From contig CAKZOI010000021.1 in NCBI GenBank assembly GCA_937136395.1, positions 206,261-270,260 of the forward strand: a stretch of DNA of 64,000 bases, written 5' to 3'. The notes below the pieces were generated by a model. That model ran no database searches. It was given only the letters and a program-made list of their open reading frames with translations, and had not been told where the DNA came from. A program made the translations under genes and the position numbers. This DNA is from an uncultured Opitutia bacterium (GTDB taxonomy: Bacteria > Verrucomicrobiota > Verrucomicrobiia > Opitutales > Coraliomargaritaceae). Positions 58,055 to 64,000 of the stretch are shown here, in pieces (positions within the stretch are counted from its first letter, which is position 1; every line of letters starts with the position of its first letter).

Positions 58055-60391
58055 ATGCAAATTGATCCAATTGATCGATCCGTGCAGCTGAGCGTGCGCG
58101 AGTTTGCCACGTTCAGAAATCTACCAACAAGCGAACCAATTGGTGGCCATTCGAACTGGCGCGCAACTGTCGGTCAGGAATGGCACAAAATATCCGAGAC
58201 GCAAACTCGAGAGCAGACACCTGATGCTCAATTTGAAGTCACCATCCATGCGAATCTTCGACACCGAGATTGGACCTTTAAATTTCAAGGACGCATCGAT
58301 CAAGTGGTGCCAAACGGTAAGGGGCTCCTGCTGCGAGAAGTTAAAACAGTGCGTGCGCACTTACCGATGGATCCGGATGAACTCAAAGACCGCTATCCCG
58401 AGCATTTTGCTCAAATCGCGACCTATCGAGCCTTAGCCGATCGACTACCCGACTATGCAGATCGAGAGCTCTCAGCCGAACTTCTATTCATCGACATAGA
58501 AAACGGTGCCCTGCAAGCGGTGCCACTCGACGAGACTTCACAGTCGACCTTTACTCAGCAACTCGATGCACTGATACCATTCCTAGACGACCGACGGGCG
58601 TGCCGATTGCGTTTAAATGCAACCGAGGTTAAGCCCGCTTTCGATAAATTACGCGATGGTCAGGCGGAATTAATCGCGACTTTAAACAAATCAGCCTTAC
58701 AAGCAAAAACCGTTATTCTTGAAGCGCCTACCGGCTTTGGCAAAACAGGAATCATTCTTGAGCACGCCTTGACGCAAATGAAGGGTGGCCTGTATGAGCG
58801 CTGTATTTACTTAACCAGTAAATCCACTGGCCAATTGGAAACGATCCGCCAGCTCAAGCGAATGATTGGTGATCAAATCCGCTATATTCAGATGCGGAAT
58901 CGTCAAGAGCATCGCATTGAGTCATTCTTACATACTTGCACTGGTGACAATCAATGTAACGAAGCCATCGGGCAACGCTGGCTGGAGGCAGGGATACATC
59001 CGCCAGAACTTTTTATTGATGGCACCTTCACCATCGATCGAGCGCAATCAATTGGCAGTGAAACAGGCGTCTGCCCGTATGCCTTAACCAAAGGCTGTCT
59101 ACCCTTTGCTGAAATTTGGATTGGGGATAGCAATTATATATTCTCGCCCAATAGCCAATCCGTGTTTCTCGAGCCACAAGGATTCGAAGCAGGAAAAACG
59201 CTACTGATTATAGATGAAGCGCACAACTTACCCAGTCGTGTCGCGGACGCACTGAGTGTCGAAATCAATTCTGGAGACCTACTCTTTGCCTTAGAAGAGA
59301 TTCGTGCGGCAGGTGCGAATCGTCGATTGATCTCGATTGGTAACGAGCTTGTGCGCTGCATCGATGCCCAGACAGCGCTGCAACCCTTGAATGCGAATGC
59401 GCTCTATGAACTGCTCGATTTGTGTGAAGACTTCACTAAGCAACTGAAAGAGTCACAGCTTGACTATGAGCAATGCGCCCCTTTCGCAATTGAGCTAATC
59501 TGGCGTATTCCAGACCTTGCACATCGCTTATCTGAGCCTAGTCATCAATGGCTGCACTGGCTTCCACATCCGCAAACCATTCAAGCACACTGCCTAGATG
59601 CAAGCGAATGGATCGCGCGCTGCATACAGCCCTTCGGCGGGAGCTTGTTAATGTCGGCAACGCTCAGCCCCGTGGATTCCTTTCGTGATCGTTGCGGCCT
59701 CACCAAAGACAATACCACCGTCGCCATTGGCCATGCACCATGGCGAATGGATGCATATGATGTCGCGATCGACGAACGAATCGACACGCGCTACAATCGC
59801 AGAGAAAGCTATTACGAACAAACTGCACGCACCATTGCCACTTTGATTGCTAGCAGCCCGGGTGTTCCCGTCGCCGTGTTTTTCGCATCGTATCTTTACG
59901 CCAAGAATATTTGCGCCTACTTAGAAGCTATCCAGCCTCAAGCACGCGTCCAAGTGCAACCACGCGGTGTTGATTTAAATGAGCAGGAGCAATTTATTGA
60001 TGAAGGCTTACTCACTGCAGACGCCCTATTCTTAATACTCGGATCCAGCTATGCGGAAGGTGTCGATAAACTCGGCGGTCGAATTGAAACCGTGATGATC
60101 GTCGGTCCAGCGCTCCCTGAGGTCAATGCGGTGCAACAAGCTAAAATGGATGCCCACCCTTCCCTTTCTCGTGACGAAAATTTTCGCGCAGTGTATATAC
60201 TCCCTGCAATGCAGCGTATACACCAAGCACTGGGGCGCATAGTTCGCGCTCCCGGTCAACGTGCTCGCGTGCTGTTACACTGTAAGCGATACGCAGAACC
60301 TGCCTATAAATCCGCACTCGCAGATGAGTATCAAGATGCGCAACATTTAGACAGTGACCACGCATTCAACAACTGGATACACAAAGCATAA
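58055..60391 (+). CDS. PD-(D/E)XK nuclease fused to an XPD/DinG-like Fe-S helicase
   Basis: 778 residues. The N-terminal ~160 residues carry a Cas4/RecB-like nuclease signature: Asp82 in GRIDQV, Glu95-x-Lys97 in REVKT, and a QxxxY pair Gln120/Tyr124. The helicase follows, with Walker A APTGFGKT (224-231), four Fe-S cysteines Cys295, Cys301, Cys340 and Cys348, DEAH at 387-390, SATLSP, and motif VI QALGRIVR near the C-terminus. This suggests a DNA-processing enzyme that unwinds and cuts. The next gene begins directly at its stop (TAAATG). Confidence 0.88.
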   Translation: MQIDPIDRSVQLSVREFATFRNLPTSEPIGGHSNWRATVGQEWHKISETQTREQTPDAQFEVTIHANLRHRDWTFKFQGRIDQVVPNGKGLLLREVKTVRAHLPMDPDELKDRYPEHFAQIATYRALADRLPDYADRELSAELLFIDIENGALQAVPLDETSQSTFTQQLDALIPFLDDRRACRLRLNATEVKPAFDKLRDGQAELIATLNKSALQAKTVILEAPTGFGKTGIILEHALTQMKGGLYERCIYLTSKSTGQLETIRQLKRMIGDQIRYIQMRNRQEHRIESFLHTCTGDNQCNEAIGQRWLEAGIHPPELFIDGTFTIDRAQSIGSETGVCPYALTKGCLPFAEIWIGDSNYIFSPNSQSVFLEPQGFEAGKTLLIIDEAHNLPSRVADALSVEINSGDLLFALEEIRAAGANRRLISIGNELVRCIDAQTALQPLNANALYELLDLCEDFTKQLKESQLDYEQCAPFAIELIWRIPDLAHRLSEPSHQWLHWLPHPQTIQAHCLDASEWIARCIQPFGGSLLMSATLSPVDSFRDRCGLTKDNTTVAIGHAPWRMDAYDVAIDERIDTRYNRRESYYEQTARTIATLIASSPGVPVAVFFASYLYAKNICAYLEAIQPQARVQVQPRGVDLNEQEQFIDEGLLTADALFLILGSSYAEGVDKLGGRIETVMIVGPALPEVNAVQQAKMDAHPSLSRDENFRAVYILPAMQRIHQALGRIVRAPGQRARVLLHCKRYAEPAYKSALADEYQDAQHLDSDHAFNNWIHKA

Positions 60392-61180
60392 ATGCAGTCA
60401 CAATCAAGGTATTGGCTATGGCCAAATATTACAGGAGTCGATGCCGCACTCATCGCAATTGCATGGCAGTGGATATTTGCCATGAGCGTAGGTGAAAACA
60501 GTTCACTCTCTGCGCAAATCGTGCTCGGATTATCCGTCTGGCTAAGCTATATGGCGGATCGCCTATATGATGTCCGATCACGCCCTATCGAACGATTACT
60601 CTCACTGCGACATCGTTTCGCAAAAAACTATCGAAAACAAATTTGGAAAATTTGGCTTATACTTTTGGCGTTGAATGTCGCCATCGCATTAATTGGCCTA
60701 ACGATTCAGCAACTAATGCGCGGAAGCCTCCTGTTGCTATTTTGCTTAGCGTATACCTTTCTCAACCAAGGACTCTCGAAACGCTGCTTTCCTAAGGAGT
60801 GCTTTGTTGCACTGCTATTTACAGGAGGTGCCATCATTTTTCTAGAGCGCACCCCAAACCTCATAGCAGTCGTGTGCTTTACGATTATCTGTGGCGTGAA
60901 TTGCTTGATACTTGGCCACAAAGAACAAGCCGTCGATCATGCCCTTCGGGTGCAATCACTCGCATCCATCGTCAGCGAAAAAACACTATGGATTTGCATC
61001 CTTTGCACGTTCGCCCTGATACCCTTTATAAGTGGCCCCTTATCGTGGAGTCTCTCCTTGACGCTCCTCGCCACCAGCCTCCTCTACCGTATTCGCCAAA
61101 ATAGAGACTCCGAAAACTTTAGAGCAGTATTAGACGCCTCCATGCTTGTAGGCTTAGTGCCATGGATCTTTAAGATCTAG
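60392..61180 (+). CDS. UbiA-like polytopic membrane protein
   Basis: 262 residues, about seven to eight hydrophobic segments. SYMADRLYDVRS near residue 52 recalls the aspartate-rich motif of UbiA prenyltransferases, but the second motif is not clear. The substrate is unknown. It starts immediately at the helicase stop, so translation is coupled. No link to the helicase is known. Confidence 0.55.
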   Translation: MQSQSRYWLWPNITGVDAALIAIAWQWIFAMSVGENSSLSAQIVLGLSVWLSYMADRLYDVRSRPIERLLSLRHRFAKNYRKQIWKIWLILLALNVAIALIGLTIQQLMRGSLLLLFCLAYTFLNQGLSKRCFPKECFVALLFTGGAIIFLERTPNLIAVVCFTIICGVNCLILGHKEQAVDHALRVQSLASIVSEKTLWICILCTFALIPFISGPLSWSLSLTLLATSLLYRIRQNRDSENFRAVLDASMLVGLVPWIFKI

Positions 61181-61410
61181 TTCATGACGACCGAGCGAAC
61201 TGCTTGCACTCAATTCTAATCAGCAAGCATCCAGAAAATACCCAATCTTTTTGGGAAACACGCTCTCTGCGCTTGCAATTTTACCGATATGCACGCAGTT
61301 TTCATTTCTGTTCATTGAGAGAACCTTCGCATACGCGAACACAGTTCTTTCCGTAAATTTCTTTAGAGTTTCAGCGTTTCAGTGTTTCCTGAATTTCAGC
61401 TTTTCTCAAA
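61181..61410. other. Intergenic DNA upstream of tmRNA
   Basis: 230 bp without a convincing gene. It must hold the tmRNA promoter. The sequence is AT-rich near 61300-61400. No recognised RNA or repeat. Confidence 0.4.
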
Positions 61411-62253
<843 letters not shown>

Positions 62254-62772
62254 ATGCCTCCTGCATTCAAATGCCTCCTCCTCTTCCTCACCCTGTGCAC
62301 CAGCGCGCAGGCGGATGTTTACAGCTACTTCATTAGCTATCAGGCCGAACCTGAACTGGCGCGGATCGTGATCCGCTGGGAGGAGCTGCGCGGCCGGCCT
62401 GGGGTCGACCACTTCGGTGCCAATGTTGAGACCTATGCCGCCGCCGATTGCTACACCACCCAAGGCCCTTCGGGCGAAGGAAAAAGGATCACCAAAATCG
62501 AGCAAATGCAGGGCCACGAGATAAAGACCGAGCTCAGCATACGATACCCACGCGGGCAAGGCTTCGGCGGCGCCCACTCCCGGAACTTTATTAAGGTCTA
62601 CTTCGACGGCGAGCTCCAACTCGAAGCACCCTTCGGCTACGACCATGCCACTGGAACCACCTATGCCGAGGTCCTCATCCACCCCGCCAAGGAATTAATC
62701 CAGGTCAGCACCCGCGGCAAAACCGACTACCACTTCATCGATCACGCCAAGGGCGAGCCCTTAAGCCTATGA
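62254..62772 (+). CDS. Exported protein of unknown function
   Basis: 172 residues with a signal peptide (FKCLLLFLTLCTSAQA|DVYSY). The mature part is beta-rich with HFGANVETYAAADCYTTQG and SRNFIKVYFDGELQLEAPFGYDH. No family recognised. The gene is visibly GC-richer than the rest of the window, consistent with acquisition. An antisense open frame of similar length exists but lacks such features. Confidence 0.7.
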   Translation: MPPAFKCLLLFLTLCTSAQADVYSYFISYQAEPELARIVIRWEELRGRPGVDHFGANVETYAAADCYTTQGPSGEGKRITKIEQMQGHEIKTELSIRYPRGQGFGGAHSRNFIKVYFDGELQLEAPFGYDHATGTTYAEVLIHPAKELIQVSTRGKTDYHFIDHAKGEPLSL

Positions 62773-62954
62773 CAGATGAAGCACTTGCTATTTCCGGCGG
62801 CGTTTCTAGAAAGACAGTGTGTCTAACTTTTTAACCTCCGTCCCCACTGCTTCGTCATCACTCATCAATGATGATTTAGCATTTCTTCGCCCTGTGCCAT
62901 CATCCCCCCCACCTTCAAACTGCACCACAAGACGCCCGATTATCTAAGAGCAAA

Positions 62955-63320
62955 ATGAATACAACTACTCTAGATTGCCTCATACAACAGCTCGTCGCCT
63001 TTCGGGACGCTCGCGACTGGAAGCAATTTCACAATCCAAAGGATCTGGCCGCAGCACTCTCGATCGAAGCCGCTGAACTCCAAGAACTGTTTCTCTGGAA
63101 ACAGCCTGACGCACTGGACCTCGACTCGCCCGACAAGAAAGAGCGCATCGAAGAGGAGGTCGCAGACATCGCATCCTTCCTCTTGCTCCTCTGTAACGAG
63201 CTCGAGATCGACCTAGCCGATGCCCTGCAAAACAAGATCGGAAAAAACGCTGATAAGTATCCAGCCGACAAGGTTCGCGGTAGCTCAAAGAAATACGACG
63301 AGTATACACACGAAGACTAG
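62955..63320 (+). CDS. MazG-like nucleotide pyrophosphohydrolase
   Basis: Hydrolyses (d)NTPs to monophosphates. 121 residues of the all-alpha NTP pyrophosphatase fold: RDWKQFHNPKDLAAALSIEAAELQELFLW with an ExxE pair and EEEVADIASFLLLLC with EExxD, then KYPADKVRG. The four acidic residues bind Mg2+. It resembles the short dCTP-pyrophosphatase/MazG-like proteins often found beside phage-defence genes. It is followed after 3 bp by the DUF2075-type gene, so the two form an operon. Confidence 0.88.
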   Translation: MNTTTLDCLIQQLVAFRDARDWKQFHNPKDLAAALSIEAAELQELFLWKQPDALDLDSPDKKERIEEEVADIASFLLLLCNELEIDLADALQNKIGKNADKYPADKVRGSSKKYDEYTHED

Positions 63321-63323
63321 CCC

Positions 63324-64000
63324 ATGATCGTCTACCTCGAGAACAAAAGCATTTTTCGTGAAGACGTCTTCTCGAACCGTATCGAGGAAAAGGTTCGTGA
63401 CACTCTAAAGGTGAAGGCAGGTACAACCGTCAGCGATTCTGAGCTCAAATCCTGGAAGAACTCCCTCCGCTACATGGATGCGATCGTTGAAGACCCAGAG
63501 ATTCCAGCCGATACGGGCATCGCCATCGAGTTCAACATTCCGAATACCTCAAAGCGCATCGACTTCATTCTGACCGGCAAACAAGCCGACGGCACCCGCA
63601 CCGCTGTCATCGTCGAGCTCAAACAATGGCAGCAGGCCGAGGCGACCAACAAAGATGCCATCGTCAATACCTTCCTCGGCGGCAGCAAACGAGACACCAA
63701 CCACCCCTCCTATCAAGCATGGTCCTACACCACGCTCATCGAGGACTACAACGAAACCGTCCGCCAGGAACCGATTCGCCTCAAGCCCTGCGCTTACCTG
63801 CATAACTGTGAATCCGGCAGTGCGATCAACGACCCGCGCTACCACGAGCACACCCGCCGCGCCCCGGTATTCCTCAAGTACGACTCGCAGAAGCTTCGCG
63901 ACTTCATCAAGACGCACGTCAAATATGGCGACTCAGGCGAAGCGATGTATCTCATCCGCGATGGCAAGATTCGCCCATCCAAAAACCTCGCTGACCACCT
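63324..64000 (+). CDS. DUF2075-like nuclease/ATPase, 5' part (runs off the window)
   Basis: An uninterrupted frame of 225 codons from ATG 63324 (MIVYLENKSIFRED) to the window edge, with no stop. It fits the N-terminal region of DUF2075 proteins, which carry a PD-(D/E)XK-like nuclease before a superfamily-1-type ATPase/helicase. Visible residues are IEFNIPNTSKRIDFILTG (Asp80), VIVELKQW (Glu98-x-Lys100) and a QxxxY pair Gln131/Tyr135. The ATPase part lies beyond 64000 and was not seen. It is coupled to the MazG-like gene 3 bp upstream. The pair is a candidate defence module. Confidence 0.75.
   Translation, partial: MIVYLENKSIFREDVFSNRIEEKVRDTLKVKAGTTVSDSELKSWKNSLRYMDAIVEDPEIPADTGIAIEFNIPNTSKRIDFILTGKQADGTRTAVIVELKQWQQAEATNKDAIVNTFLGGSKRDTNHPSYQAWSYTTLIEDYNETVRQEPIRLKPCAYLHNCESGSAINDPRYHEHTRRAPVFLKYDSQKLRDFIKTHVKYGDSGEAMYLIRDGKIRPSKNLADH

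Overview
The window looks like chromosomal DNA of a marine Verrucomicrobium in class Opitutae, probably of the Coraliomargarita/Lentimonas (Puniceicoccaceae) type. The basis is the gene repertoire, not a phylogeny: XylR-type AraC regulators next to sugar catabolic genes, a sulfatase, DP-x-A-A-x-W repeat proteins, UvrA and LepB of unusual form, and moderate GC. Most of it is ordinary chromosome with short operons on both strands. I did not see any CRISPR array, rRNA operon, prophage or plasmid origin.

Layout. 0.2-4.5 kb: xylose module, xylA-xylB with divergent xylR. 4.5-9.1 kb: engB, a lytic transglycosylase, a prenyl diphosphate synthase, and three membrane or exported unknowns. 9.1-12.1 kb: ketodeoxygluconate module (eda, kdgK and a second XylR-like regulator). 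12.1-15.9 kb: a LEA-type lipoprotein, a large AsmA/YdbH-like envelope protein and a rhomboid protease. 16.0-17.7 kb: a decayed IS3-family element next to a half-deleted DUF1456 gene. 18-25.4 kb: a Tat-exported gluconate-dehydrogenase-like pair, a Ski2-like helicase, a repeat protein and an HI0933-type flavoprotein. 25.4-25.9 kb: a cluster of palindromes and a 73-bp direct repeat. 25.9-34.9 kb: cytidylate-kinase-like protein, glutamine amidotransferase, subtilase, glutaredoxin, UvrA, CvfB-like protein and a PfkB kinase. 34.9-38.7 kb: divergent cysJ/cysI (sulfite reductase). 38.8-47.9 kb: NusG-like factor, second repeat protein, L,D-transpeptidase, asd, malQ, sulfatase and lepB. 48-57.1 kb: lepA, fabD, cysE, an antiporter-RCK-EIIA fusion, tRNA-Leu, an ECF sigma factor with a small Cys-containing partner, DUF445 and UDP-glucuronate decarboxylase. 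57.2-61.2 kb: LolA-like protein, PD-(D/E)XK-XPD helicase fusion and a UbiA-like membrane protein. 61.4-64 kb: tmRNA, about 500 bp of non-coding DNA, then a visibly GC-richer segment with an exported unknown and a MazG-like pyrophosphohydrolase followed at once by a DUF2075-type nuclease/ATPase gene that runs off the window.

Functionally, the sugar modules fit growth on xylan- and uronate-containing, sulfated algal polysaccharides. Sulfite reductase plus CysE supply assimilatory sulfur. The most interesting part is the right end. Two different enzymes that pair a Cas4/RecB-like nuclease motif set (D, ExK, QxxxY) with a helicase (seen in one, expected in the other) lie on either side of the tmRNA gene, a common island integration site. 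The MazG-DUF2075 pair is a candidate anti-phage or nucleic-acid surveillance cassette at the edge of an acquired island.
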